Shown one piece after another: positions 9,297 to 19,614 of a DNA stretch of 64,000 nt; positions within the stretch are counted from its first letter, which is position 1; each line of letters opens with the position of its first letter. This DNA is from Schizochytrium sp. TIO01 (Eukaryota; Sar; Bigyra; Thraustochytrida; Thraustochytriidae): contig SMSO01000032.1 in assembly GCA_004764695.1 (NCBI GenBank), positions 952,501-1,016,500 on the forward strand, read 5' to 3'. The position numbers and the translations under genes are program-made. The notes beneath the pieces are model-generated. The model had not been told where the DNA came from, did no database searches, and saw only the letters and a list, made by a program, of their open reading frames with translations.

Positions 9297-11195
9297 TTAC
9301 CAACTAAAGAACTCCACCATATCTCGGGCAGCAGACTCAGCAGCAGAGTTGTCTTTCTTACGCTCTTTCTTTTGAGGTGGCGCAGAACGAAACATTACAG
9401 GCTTACCAGTCTTCTTCTTTGGAGCCTGCATAGATCTCTCAATACTCTTTCGCAAACGCTCCTCGTAAACACGTTGCTGCTGTGCCAAACGTTCTGCGCG
9501 TACTCGCTCGCGGCGCTCCTTTTCCTTCAGTTTCTCGGCCTTGATGACGTAATCCTCTGGCATTTGTTCAATCTTCGTCAACAGCTCTTCAAGACGGGCT
9601 TCGAGGTCCGTTAGCATAGATAGTGTGCTTGGAGAAGCGTCGCTGTCAAAGCCGCACTTTCGGTACACTTCCTTGACCTTGGCATGGAGTTCGCTCAGAA
9701 GCTTCTCTTGCGCATCCTCTCCAAGATTCGAGTCCATGCGCGCTTTAAGAATCGATGCTTTTGCTTCTTCAGCATTGATTTGCTGCTCGAGTTCTTGAAT
9801 GTTCGCCTTTAACGAATCAGTTTTGGCATCCATCTTAAGCCGGGTATCACGAAACTCTTGCTTAAGTTCTTCAAGTGCCGATTCTGTCTCTTGTGAGTTT
9901 TGAATGAGAAATAAGTTACTCTCCTCAAGCTGTGTGAAAATATTAAGAAGTTGTTGAGGGTCCGTAAAGTGCATCGGTAATTCCTTATCCTCTGCCTCTC
10001 TTAGTCGCAGGTCTTCTAGGTTCTCAAAGACTTCATCAAACTCTTCCTCCTCAGTCCATTCAGAATGTTTAGCCTCATATTTAGACTCTCCATCTTCTTC
10101 ATTAGATTTACCCTCCACATCGTCAGAATCCTGTATGTCGTCATTTTCATCGTCAGAAAAGTCAAAGACAGGATATTCAGGAAGTCGTAGCGGTGGTACG
10201 TTCGAAACTACATCCTTGCGAGCCCCACGCGAGCGGGAGGCATTCCGTGCCTCTTCTTTATGTTTTGCGTCTTCATAAGCAGCAACAAGTCGTTGTTTCT
10301 CCTCTTCATATTCGCGTATTTTGAGATCCTTGTAGGCCTGACGGCGCTTCTTTTTACGTCGGCGTTGCATCTTTTCATGATGTGCAAACCATTCAGTGGG
10401 TGTGAGGTCATCCAGAAACTTCTTGTATTTTAGGCAGTCCTCAAGCTGCTCCTTAAGCTTTGACATATCACTCTGAACAGCCTGGATTTGATGATTAAGC
10501 TTTTTGATTTCTTGAACCTTGTCTTGCTTAAGTTTTGTTTCTGCTTCGGCACGTTTGATGGCTTCATGTGCCTTTTTGTCATTCTCCTTCAGAAAAGTAT
10601 CAAAGCGAATAGCATCTTCTTCAAGCATGAGCTCACTCTTGCGAAGGGCTTCCTCCTTGAGTTGTGCCTTTTCTTCTAGCTTTCGGATCTCCTCACGCTT
10701 GGTGTCAAGCGACATTTGCACAAGAAACATTTCTCGCTTCTTTGCAATGAAGTCTGCCATGTTATCCTTCTCACGTCGCCGCTCGAGCGCAAGACCTCCA
10801 GTTCGGCTAACGGTTTTGCCAGCAGCTTGGAGACGACTTCCACCTGATGATACGAGTTCTTGACTACGTGGGCTAAGCTGTTGATCAAGCTCGCGCCGCG
10901 AAATACTACTACTTCCTGCACCTCGTTTAGAACTTTCCACTGTCTTTTCCCAGACGGTCATTTTTTGTAAACGCTCACGCTTTTCTTGCTTGAGCTTGCG
11001 CTCACGCTCGCGAAGGAGGAAAACCTGATCATCAGCAGGCATGCGAAATGGGTTCTCTTCATTTCGGTCATCTTCGCGGCTGCTTTTTTCCTCCCGGTGA
11101 TGGTGTTGTTGCGATGCTAGCGCAACCTTGCTACTGTCCTCGTACTTGCTTTCTCCATTGTAATTTCCTCGCGTAAGTGCTGAAGACGTCGCCAT
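9297..11195 (-). CDS. CFAP100: CFAP100 (CCDC37/MIA1) family axonemal protein
   Basis: A 632-residue protein from an ATG at 11195. The N-terminal motif NPFRMPADDQVFLLRERE (residues 48-65) and the block at about 147-270 (MADFIAKKREMFLVQMSLDT, FDTFLKENDKKAHEAIKRAE, YKKFLDDLTPTEW) match the CFAP100/CCDC37 signature and its DUF4200 coiled-coil domain. An acidic segment at about 345-400 and a second long coiled coil to about 600 follow, then a basic tail. From Chlamydomonas, CFAP100 (MIA1) works with CFAP73 (MIA2) near the base of inner-arm dynein I1/f and regulates flagellar beating. That role is transferred by homology. Its presence implies a motile 9+2 flagellum. It lies on the same strand as the CFAP97-family gene, 870 bases downstream of that gene. 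Confidence 0.9.
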   Translation of the reverse strand: MATSSALTRGNYNGESKYEDSSKVALASQQHHHREEKSSREDDRNEENPFRMPADDQVFLLRERERKLKQEKRERLQKMTVWEKTVESSKRGAGSSSISRRELDQQLSPRSQELVSSGGSRLQAAGKTVSRTGGLALERRREKDNMADFIAKKREMFLVQMSLDTKREEIRKLEEKAQLKEEALRKSELMLEEDAIRFDTFLKENDKKAHEAIKRAEAETKLKQDKVQEIKKLNHQIQAVQSDMSKLKEQLEDCLKYKKFLDDLTPTEWFAHHEKMQRRRKKKRRQAYKDLKIREYEEEKQRLVAAYEDAKHKEEARNASRSRGARKDVVSNVPPLRLPEYPVFDFSDDENDDIQDSDDVEGKSNEEDGESKYEAKHSEWTEEEEFDEVFENLEDLRLREAEDKELPMHFTDPQQLLNIFTQLEESNLFLIQNSQETESALEELKQEFRDTRLKMDAKTDSLKANIQELEQQINAEEAKASILKARMDSNLGEDAQEKLLSELHAKVKEVYRKCGFDSDASPSTLSMLTDLEARLEELLTKIEQMPEDYVIKAEKLKEKERRERVRAERLAQQQRVYEERLRKSIERSMQAPKKKTGKPVMFRSAPPQKKERKKDNSAAESAARDMVEFFSW

Positions 11196-12065
11196 AGTAT
11201 TTCCTTAACACCACCTCGAGGACCTTGCTCTGCGCGAGCAGCGCACCAGCTGCCCTGCTGAGGCTGCTATTGATTGTTCTGCGCCTTTGGCAACTTTGCA
11301 CGGTGGAACTCTTTCAAGCTAGCTTTTTGAAGTGCTGCCTTTCCTAGGTGGATGTATGAAGCGAATGCTTTTCTCTCGCGAGAGATTATGGCGTATTTGT
11401 GTGTGCAAATCCAATCCGTACTTGACTTATGGCTATGTGCGCTTGGTTCTACAATCAACGTTACGATATATTTGTGTGAATGGGAACCTAATTTGTTTCA
11501 GGCCTATCTTATGAGTCTTGGCGAAGTATACAAATGTAATAATTATCTGGTCTAACGGATCGTTTGATTTATTTTAAAAGAAAGAAAAAGTAGAACGTTT
11601 GAAGGCAAAGGTCGTTTTAGACTATCATCAAATCCACAGATTCAAAAGAGAGAAACATGACGAGGAGTTTAGTAATTGTTCATTTACCTCTCTAGCCAGA
11701 TGGGTACACTCAGCCAGAAATATGATCAAGAAAAATAGTTGCTTCGAAGACCATCGATGATAGAGGAATAGATGATAGATGGTAAATTTTGTTGTTTTTT
11801 TAAAACAAAAGAGTAAAACGATTTGGTAGAAAGAAGTGAATATGTGACAATATAACTAAGTGGATAGGTGACATCCATAAGAAAGGGAAGACCTCATTTT
11901 GCCTTGCACATTAATAAATTGTAAAGTAATGAAATTGCAAAAAGAATATACACGACTTGAGAATGGGTGTTTGCCTTGAAGGTGGATTTTGCCCCATTTG
12001 GCAAAAAATGGGAGTCAAAAGTTGCTCAACGTAAATTCAAGGAGTCGCTAGTAGCACTATTGAGG
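11196..12065. other. Intergenic region upstream of CFAP100
   Basis: These 870 bases lie between the CFAP100 start codon and the stop codon of the CFAP97-family gene on the same strand. They hold the CFAP100 promoter and the neighbour's 3' flank. The short frames here start with non-ATG codons and overlap each other. I see no RNA gene or named motif. Confidence 0.5.
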
Positions 12066-13214
12066 CTATTCTTGTGTAGGGCTTCTATTAGCATTGCCAA
12101 TATCTTGAAGAGACAATGGAGCCGGCATGTGAATTTCAAAAAGTTTTTCTACCAACGAAAGATTTTCCAAACATTGATGCATAATCTCTGTCGGGTCGTT
12201 TCGATATTTGTCAACAAACCATGGGTGCAAGAGACGCTTAGCGAATCTATAACTTCGAGTTTGTTGCTTTCGAGTGTCAAATAAGGTCACCACTATGTCT
12301 GGCAAGGAGGGTCCCCATCTTAAACGAGCCAGAAAACGATGACTACCAACATGCAGTGCTCTTTTGATAGAGCGCGTGTTTCTGTCTTCTTCTAGGAGAG
12401 CTACATCTCGTGTACTTGCAGGTCTAACTCGGTGCAGTACAATTGTACGTAAGCGTTGTCGGGCCGATTCTCGCCACTCTGCATCATTTTGCTGCTGGAG
12501 TACTGGTGAAGAAGGCGCACTAGCAGAAGTAAGTTGAGTATTGAGCAAAGCTTTGGGACGTGGTGGAGGTGCCTTGGGTACCATGTTCATAAATTGAGCT
12601 GATGATGAAGTTGGAGATGCAGAGAGGTGTACTCGAAGTGAACGTGGACTTACAGTGGGCTTATCTTCATTGGATTCTGTTAAGTTTGCAGCTGTGCGCC
12701 CATAAGTAGGTGGCGCGGCTCCATTGGCAGGCGGAACGGGACTCCTTTTATACACCGAGAGAGTATATAAATAACGTTCCTTGACTTTGCGGTCTTCAGC
12801 CCAGTCTTTGGTTTTGTAAACGGGCTGAGTTTGGTGCAAGCGCCGCTTGAGATGAGCATTTTCACGTTCGATTGCGTCTAAGGTCATTTTGCGGACTTTG
12901 GCCCGTGCATTACGTTGTGTTTTGCTCGCACGCCGCTGCTCTGCTATGGCATCTTTGTAGTGTTGCTCGTTAAGGATCTTGGTCATACGCTCCATGATCC
13001 GAACATTTTCGCGTTGTATTTCTTTATCGCGAAGCGATCGTTCGGCATGTTGTTTTTCTCGTTTTCGTTTGATATGAGGGAGCATACGTGTCTTCGGTGG
13101 TCGCGAATCTACTGCTGCAGGGCCATCTCTGATCTTTTTCAGATTAATGCGATGGAGCCGTGCACGAGTACGAATCTCATGAGCTTCGGTGTGAGTAAGG
13201 CGCCGCAGGTCCAT
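12066..13214 (-). CDS. CFAP97/hemingway-family protein
   Basis: A 382-residue protein from an ATG at 13214. Residues about 45-157 fit the CFAP97/hemingway (KIAA1430) domain: a basic lead-in, an LRDKEIQRENVRIMERMTKI helix, then IERENAHLKRRLHQTQPVYKT followed by a tryptophan and a YLYTLSVYKR motif. The order resembles CFAP97D-type proteins, which have two ‘E-N-x-x-L/I’ helices followed by an aromatic motif. Proteins of this family act in cilium or flagellum assembly and stability. A Ser/Pro-rich linker (about 160-250) is followed by a conserved-looking C-terminal module at about 285-345 (HRFLARLRWGPSLPDIVVTL) that I do not recognise and that is not part of the short CFAP97D proteins. The ciliary role is inferred from the family and from adjacency to CFAP100. 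Confidence 0.72.
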   Translation of the reverse strand: MDLRRLTHTEAHEIRTRARLHRINLKKIRDGPAAVDSRPPKTRMLPHIKRKREKQHAERSLRDKEIQRENVRIMERMTKILNEQHYKDAIAEQRRASKTQRNARAKVRKMTLDAIERENAHLKRRLHQTQPVYKTKDWAEDRKVKERYLYTLSVYKRSPVPPANGAAPPTYGRTAANLTESNEDKPTVSPRSLRVHLSASPTSSSAQFMNMVPKAPPPRPKALLNTQLTSASAPSSPVLQQQNDAEWRESARQRLRTIVLHRVRPASTRDVALLEEDRNTRSIKRALHVGSHRFLARLRWGPSLPDIVVTLFDTRKQQTRSYRFAKRLLHPWFVDKYRNDPTEIMHQCLENLSLVEKLFEIHMPAPLSLQDIGNANRSPTQE

Positions 13215-14724
13215 TTTCTATAGATGTGCGATTTCTTAGACTGCTCCCCAAGTCCTCCGGCTGCCAGCAAAATTGAAGAGCGGCACGGAAGGTTGCAACA
13301 GCGCAATAGAACTTCTGTATCGTCACAACTGTTTCAAATAGAGGAGATGAATAGACTGGCCGCTTCGTCAAACTGACGTCGCGGCCGGGTTTAGCGTGGT
13401 CGTCGTCGAGACCGTCCTCAGCGAGAATAGCAATATTGTAATGCCTTTCTCCGCGTATTGCAGCCTTCTTATCTTACTAAATAAAAAAGGTGGGTACAAG
13501 CAGACCTGCGATAAAGAGTATAGAGCTTCCCTTTAATACTAGAAAATTGTTTTCTACAATTCGTCAAGTCTTCCCTGAGGAAGCGCTGACGCGTGTCGTG
13601 CTGTCCTGTGCTGAAACAGACAAAACCCTAGTATGTGCGGTAAAGATGAAAGTGGTATTTTTTCTTCTTCACATCACCTGACTAATCTTTTTTGCTAATC
13701 AAGTTCATTTATGAAAAGGTTGACTTTTGTCTTGACTGGATCTTGCATCACAGGTTTGTAACAAAAGTTTTGTTTTAATGGCTATATGAAGAGAATCTAA
13801 AGCAGTGCACAACTGTATTAGCGTTCCAGCTAGATCTTTCACTCTCTCATGGATTTCCTATTCGCAGATCCGCTGCGACATTCTTAGCTTTTCCTCTGAG
13901 CTTTTCCTCTTCTTTCCGTATTCCATATTACTCTTTCTTGTACCCAGTAACCCTCAAAATCCTTGAAAAGGAGAAACAAAGTATAGTCATTTAGGTCTAC
14001 AATATTAGTAGTCCTCTATAAGAGCTTAAAAGTAGCGATCACAGATCTACGAGTATAAACAAATTTTAAAATGACTACCTCAGCAACAACTAGGGTCAGC
14101 GACTACTTTAGAGTAAGATTAGCGAAGCGAGTGCCGCGCTGACTATCAGTAGTTTGATTTGTACTCCAATACACGATGTTTCGTTTACTTGCAGCCAGGG
14201 ATTCGGCAGCTCAATAAGGCTAGGACAAAACTAGAAATAAATAAGTCAACGGATCTCTAAGTACACACCTTTCTAACGCTTTCCTTTAGAACTATGAGAG
14301 AAGATGACAAGAATAAAACTGCTGCATGCTTTGGTGATGAGTGCTGCTGTTTGGTTCGTACATTGCAAAGTTCCTACTTGTTGTTATGACAACGCTTTAG
14401 GAATTATTGATTGCTCAACCAGGGGATAAAGAGCTAGATAGTAAACATTAATTTTGAAAATAATGAACTCACCACTTTTATTGATCTTTATTTATTTAAA
14501 TCAAAGCAAGAAGGATTGGCTACTTCCATTGTGATATTAGCAAGGAAAGATAAAGGCCTACAGAGGCAGGCAAGAGATAACCTGCTGAAAGTCTTCCTAA
14601 CACTTATACATCCTTGATTCATACTAGAGTGATATCTGACAGGTTGACTCCTTTCGGGCGTGTTTTTGTATTATATTTGCATACAATCTGAACTTGAACT
14701 GGCGAGCGTGTAGCAAGCTTAACG
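13215..14724. other. Divergent intergenic region, no gene seen
   Basis: These 1.5 AT-rich kb lie between the start codons of two divergent genes. An open frame at 13490-13681 begins with GTG and has no ATG in its first half, so I do not call it. No RNA gene or repeat family is evident. Confidence 0.5.
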
Positions 14725-15996
14725 ATGGAGCGAATCATTTGGAAGGACGTCGAGCGAGAATGCGAAGATGGAGGAAGTCAGAGTAGCGATGATGATGCTG
14801 TGTCAAACTCTCCTCGTGCGAGTAGAGGCTTTCGACTTGGAGGTAAGGCAAGAAATATGAAGCTAGCTGCGCTCGCACGGGCAGCATCTGGCCACTCAAG
14901 ATCACTACTAGGGATCAAAGCAAAAAAAGAGTACCAATCGGCAAGAGTCGTAGAGCCAAATGATAAAGTAGAATCCAAAGTAAACCACGATAATGGTGAT
15001 AAAGATGAATCCTTCGACTTACGCGCAGACGAACAAGTGGCAATATTATTTCATCTTTATAGTCCATGCAAATCTTTAGTTCCACGTATTGACATGGATA
15101 TCATAGCTCGGGCGCTTGGAAATAAAGGTTTCGCAGAGTGGACTGCCCCTGGTACCAATACTAGACATAGGATTGTTTGCATGCGCTATAGAAAGGCACA
15201 TGATGCAGAACATATTTGGACTCACTTTGCTGATCGCCGAAATGGCGGGCGCAAAGTATTTCACCTTGGTCAAGGTCTTGAAGCTCGGGCGGTTTCCAAG
15301 CAAACTGTCACTAAGCACGAGGTAGGCTTTAAAAACGATGCCAAAAATCACTGCGCAGCCCCTCGCTCTAGAAATGAGGCTGCTATGACGAATAAAGCAG
15401 AGGTGCTTGACGACATTTGCAAAACTTTGCAAGAACTAGCATTTCCAGATCTCCTAGATGAACTTGGAGATCAAATCATTTCTATACAACGTGCTTTCGA
15501 TATGTATATGGAAAATGATGCTTTGTTAGGCTATGATCGAGTCTTTCTCGCTTTGCAAGAGGGCCTTCATTTGAATTCTACGCGAGCTGAAACTGCGCTT
15601 AAAACGGTCTCCTTGGAGGAGTTTTCCGTTCGAGGGGGAAACATCAGCCAAATCTATAAAACCAAGTCAATACTCGATCTGGCTTCCTTTTGTCGTTTGT
15701 GTGCTTTTCTGTTACGACATGACGAGTTTCCGTTTGTCCATCAAAAGTCCGCGGCAGACCAATTTCGGCCTAAACGCTTGCATTTCGACGAGGCAGAAGC
15801 AAAAGTAGTTTTTGATAACTGCAAATTGTTCCCTGGAGATAATTTTATTGAAAGCTATGAAGTTGGCCCAGCACTTCGTGCTCTAGGATTGCCAGCAAAT
15901 GATGACCAGGTCTTGCGATCCTTGGATGATCAGGGTATTGACCGTATTCGCTATAATTTTTTTCTCAGTATGGCGCATGACTTCCTTGCACAATGA
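14725..15996 (+). CDS. Unrecognised protein with degenerate EF-hand-like segments
   Basis: A 423-residue protein from an ATG at 14725. Residues 1-100 are charged and low-complexity. The middle part (about 100-235) has no family I know. Two helix-loop-helix-like stretches appear: about 260-290 (IQRAFDMYMENDALLGYDRV) and about 360-420 (EAKVVFDNCKLFPGDNFIES followed by LRALGLPANDDQVLRSLDDQ). The second resembles a paired EF-hand, but the loops lack most acidic ligands, so Ca2+ binding is doubtful. There is no signal peptide or membrane span. The ciliary genes next to it suggest, but do not show, a flagellar function. The frame is intact and clearly coding by composition. Confidence 0.75.
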   Translation: MERIIWKDVERECEDGGSQSSDDDAVSNSPRASRGFRLGGKARNMKLAALARAASGHSRSLLGIKAKKEYQSARVVEPNDKVESKVNHDNGDKDESFDLRADEQVAILFHLYSPCKSLVPRIDMDIIARALGNKGFAEWTAPGTNTRHRIVCMRYRKAHDAEHIWTHFADRRNGGRKVFHLGQGLEARAVSKQTVTKHEVGFKNDAKNHCAAPRSRNEAAMTNKAEVLDDICKTLQELAFPDLLDELGDQIISIQRAFDMYMENDALLGYDRVFLALQEGLHLNSTRAETALKTVSLEEFSVRGGNISQIYKTKSILDLASFCRLCAFLLRHDEFPFVHQKSAADQFRPKRLHFDEAEAKVVFDNCKLFPGDNFIESYEVGPALRALGLPANDDQVLRSLDDQGIDRIRYNFFLSMAHDFLAQ

Positions 15997-17988
15997 CTGA
16001 AGTTTATCTTCATGTACACATGATTCAACACTAATATGATCTACAAATCAATCGAAAATCTACACTTTTTTTCATACTTGACTTTTTGCTTTGCTGCTTG
16101 CAGCTTTTGCTTAGATTTTCACGCATACATTTCTGTCGTTCTATATACCCTTTTGCGTTGATAAAGAAGCAGATGCAGACACCTCTGACATATAATTGCT
16201 GTACATTGTGAAATGTGTTATTACCCTCTGTTGTTCTTTGTTCTCGGACCTTTGTACTTGCAAAGTGTGGAATGACACGCATCATTGAATTTTTGACTTG
16301 ATTCTTAAAGGCCTAAGTGCTAACTATATTAACAGAGACGTAGGTTTCCGGGTGTCCGCTGGTTTCCTTACGCTCTTGCTCTGCGGCATAGTTTGCGAAA
16401 TATGCTCTGATGAAACCAAGCGTAATCAAGATAATGTCTTTGATTCAGATGTGTGCATGGAAGGTGGGCGCCAAATAAGATGTCTTACTTTATTCATGCC
16501 TCATGTGGAGCCTTCGATCTCATGGCTGATGCCTTTCCCCATACCAGAGCTAAGGTCTTTGCTATCAGATGATGTTTTATTGCGTCGGTTTAAAGTTTAG
16601 CTTGCCCTTCCCAGTAATCATGTTGAGTGTGCTAACAATGGTATTGTCGTTCTTCTAAAAGTATTAATGGAAGAAAGTCTTTCCAGATCAGGTGCTTGCC
16701 AGGCTGCATCTATTTATGAATTATATACCCTTTGCACAAGACTATAACTCTAACTGTTGTAAAATTTTACTGTGACTATCCAAAATAGACGTCTACTCTC
16801 TAGGCTATATCTTACACCAATTTAATTTTCCAGTTGCTCCCCTGCTAATTGGGTAGCTCAGATTTGTACAGTAAGTATAGGTTCTTATGCGAAGTTGGAT
16901 GTGGTTGAAATGGCTACAAGCAAAAACAGTAAGTAGGGTGTTTCCTTGCTGGAATTATCCCTCTTTTTACTGTTAGTCACTACTAACAATAAATCTATTC
17001 GTCTATACCTTTATTTATTAATCTATTTATTTTTATTTTAAAAATAGAAAAAAAGAAGTCACGGCAGAAAAAGAATGTTCGAGTTGTAATTTCTTTTTTC
17101 TAGCTAGAGCAAAACTCAGCGCGTGCATGGCTTCTCACCAACAGACACCTCAAACGAACAATTCGAGCACTCTTCATTTTTCTATGGCTACCAATCCGTT
17201 TCAGATGCTGCAAACTGCGTGTAGAGCCGAAATTTTCACCAAAGCGAATGGAAAGTTAGCTGGGGACGCAGTTGCGGCGAGGGTGGGTGGGTGGGTAGGA
17301 GGAGAGATGCACAGAGAGTGAACAGTACACACCATATTATATGTACTTGGCAGAAGCTCAAAAGATCAAGGCTAGCCAGCCAGCCATTCGTTTTAATGTT
17401 CTACAACGCAGAGGAGGAGAAGCTGTGATTAAGGAAACTCATGATACCAAGTCCATCCAATCCGGAGCCGAGGGGGGGGGCGCATTCTCCAAGTTGCGGA
17501 TGGCTGGTAGATAGTCAAGCTTCTGATGAATTTGCAACGCCTGGGCTCCCCCTGGATAACTTCAACCTGAGGATATAACAAAAGCGCTCGGAAGGTATGT
17601 CAGTCTTGGAGTATTGACGAGTGTGGAGTTTATTCAGTCGCATCATAATTTATCATGCAGCCATGAATGTTTGCAAGCTTGGAGCTTGTTTAATTTAATT
17701 AAAAATTACCAAAAACATTAATTTTATTTTTACTGGAAAAGATCATGTTTGTAGCAGTAAGATGTAGGTCTCGCGTTCGGGAGGAACTTACGTGCTTCAA
17801 TGCAACGAGACCGAATGGTGTCTTGGCATCTGCAAACCTGAAACCTTGACACAAGGCTAGGTCTGGCGCTGCAAAGCCTGGGCTGCGTTTGGCGTGGAGC
17901 GGGTTTAGATACTGTTGCGTGAAAGGTTTTCAAAGCTCGCAACTCGAGTTCTGTGGCACGTGAAAACACACAAAAAAACAAACAAAAA
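15997..17988. other. Intergenic region, no firm gene
   Basis: This stretch of about 2 kb is mostly AT-rich. Two weak candidates are noted and not called: an 84-codon ATG-initiated minus-strand frame at 16031-16285, and a plus-strand frame ending at 16600 that is preceded by GTGCTAACTATATTAACAG (ending at 16337), which looks like a branch site plus 3' splice site but has no identifiable first exon. A G-rich patch lies at about 17280-17305 and another G run near 17474. Confidence 0.4.
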
Positions 17989-19614
17989 ATGGGGCTCTTG
18001 CCAGGCACCGGTGAGCAGGAGCGCTCCCACGGTGCATCGCGCAGCCGTATTTCCAGCTTGAAAAACCGCTTGAGCTTTTCTCGACGGTCAAGCTCAAAGA
18101 GGTCTGGGGCGGTTTCGCGCGTTCATGGCCATTTGCTTGATTCGATTCATACGAGTTCGCCACAACACTCCTGTTCGCCAGGTTCTCCAAATACTTGCAC
18201 AGATCGCCACGAGCATCTTCACCTCTACAGGCTTCGGCATCATCATCGTTCTCGACGATCTTCGAAAGACGGCCTAAGCAGTAGCGATGGCAGTGCCAAA
18301 GACGATCAGGAGAAGAGGTCTTCTACCTCCTCGGTGTCAAGAGGTATTAGAGACGAAGACGAGGAAGAAGGGTACTTCAGGAGCGGCCAATTGACGTCAG
18401 ATTCTCATCTTACGGCACAGTTGAAATCAATGTATGAATCTCGAGATCGATATCCTTTATGTGAACCACTTGAGGGCGAGGCAGCGGAGGTGTGGGAGCT
18501 AGCGCATGAACAACTTTTGGAGGAGCTAGGTGAGGAGACAATTGGGAGATACGATGTGCAAAACTTCTATGGAAGATTTGTCATGGGCTGCATGTTTGAG
18601 TCGACCCAAGAAAAACGTGTAAAGACTGCGGTAGCGCGCATCATTAAGACCATTCGCTGGCGAGAGAAACATAATGTTGATGACATTATGGCAGAGTCAT
18701 TCCCACTAGCTGACGTACTTCGAACACAACTGTGGCCAATGCGTTTACTTGGGCCTGACGTAAATGGGCATGCGGTAGTTCTAATCCGACTTGGCGAGTG
18801 CGACTGGAGAGCTGCATCCAGAGCATTTTCATCAAGCAAAGAAATTGTTCATTACTTGATGTTTCACCAAGAAGTACAATTCAAAAGACTCCAGGCCATG
18901 GGTGTTTCTTCGAGGCAAGTGATCCTCTTTGATCTTGGTGGCCTTAGTATGGCAGATTACCGGATTGCTTATTCAAACGGTTTGGGATCTATTTTTGAGA
19001 TGTGGGCAAGCCATTATCCCGAATCAGTTGAGGCCTTTTACTTTCTCAACGCACCATGGGTCTTTAGAACGCTTTATAACATCCTCAAAGGGTTAGTGGA
19101 GCCAGATACGCTGGAGAAGGTTCATGTACGGAGCGAGCCCATCGAAAAAACACATGAAAGGCTTGCAGAAATGGGTATCGACCCTTCTTTGCTACCGTCC
19201 AAGTTGGGCGGGCAAGATCTAGGACAATTCATGATTCCAGACGGCCTTGCGCAAATCAAGGTCGAGAATGGCGAGGAGAGCCAGAGCCTTGCGCCTGATT
19301 GTATAGAAATGTTTCACTACCAAGAGCTATACAGACTTGGGTATGAGGTGCCAGAGGACGGGTGGCCATACATTAGCATTCACGAAAATGCAAAGGATGA
19401 GTCCAATGAATCGATGGAGAACACAGGGTCATCAGAAAAATCGCTAAGAAGTAGCAGACGCTTCTCTAAAGAAGCAGACGACGAATGGAACATGAATAAC
19501 ATGGCCCAAAGCTTTTATTCGAGTGTGGAGGTTGTAGAAGATTTCGCAACAGCCGTATATAACTTTGCAGCTGCTACGGTAGCTGCTCGGCAAGAGAAAA
19601 AAGAAGATATATGA
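17989..19614 (+). CDS. Sec14/CRAL-TRIO domain lipid-transfer protein
   Basis: A 541-residue protein from the first ATG at 17989; the frame is open further up only through a GTG. Residues 1-130 are Ser/Arg/His-rich and disordered. A CRAL-TRIO N-terminal helix region lies at about 195-225 (KTAVARIIKTIRWREKHNVD), followed by the Sec14 lipid-binding lobe at about 240-410. Its marks are RQVILFDLGGLSMADYR, the gate-helix region with WASHYPESVEAFYFLNAPWV, and the closing LLPSKLGGQDLGQ, equivalent to LP.E.GG in family members. Such proteins bind phosphatidylinositol, phosphatidylcholine or other hydrophobic ligands and transfer or present them at membranes. The ligand cannot be read from sequence. 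A ~130-residue C-terminal extension has Ser-rich and acidic parts. The domain call is strong; the cellular role is open. Confidence 0.92.
   Translation: MGLLPGTGEQERSHGASRSRISSLKNRLSFSRRSSSKRSGAVSRVHGHLLDSIHTSSPQHSCSPGSPNTCTDRHEHLHLYRLRHHHRSRRSSKDGLSSSDGSAKDDQEKRSSTSSVSRGIRDEDEEEGYFRSGQLTSDSHLTAQLKSMYESRDRYPLCEPLEGEAAEVWELAHEQLLEELGEETIGRYDVQNFYGRFVMGCMFESTQEKRVKTAVARIIKTIRWREKHNVDDIMAESFPLADVLRTQLWPMRLLGPDVNGHAVVLIRLGECDWRAASRAFSSSKEIVHYLMFHQEVQFKRLQAMGVSSRQVILFDLGGLSMADYRIAYSNGLGSIFEMWASHYPESVEAFYFLNAPWVFRTLYNILKGLVEPDTLEKVHVRSEPIEKTHERLAEMGIDPSLLPSKLGGQDLGQFMIPDGLAQIKVENGEESQSLAPDCIEMFHYQELYRLGYEVPEDGWPYISIHENAKDESNESMENTGSSEKSLRSSRRFSKEADDEWNMNNMAQSFYSSVEVVEDFATAVYNFAAATVAARQEKKEDI

Noticed and set aside
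16031-16285. 84-codon minus-strand frame with an ATG start
   Set aside because: Its length is within chance for AT-rich DNA and composition is not diagnostic.
16298-16600. Plus frame preceded by a branch-site-like CTAAC and TTAACAG
   Set aside because: It would need a first exon that I cannot find. Without one, the frame lacks a start codon.
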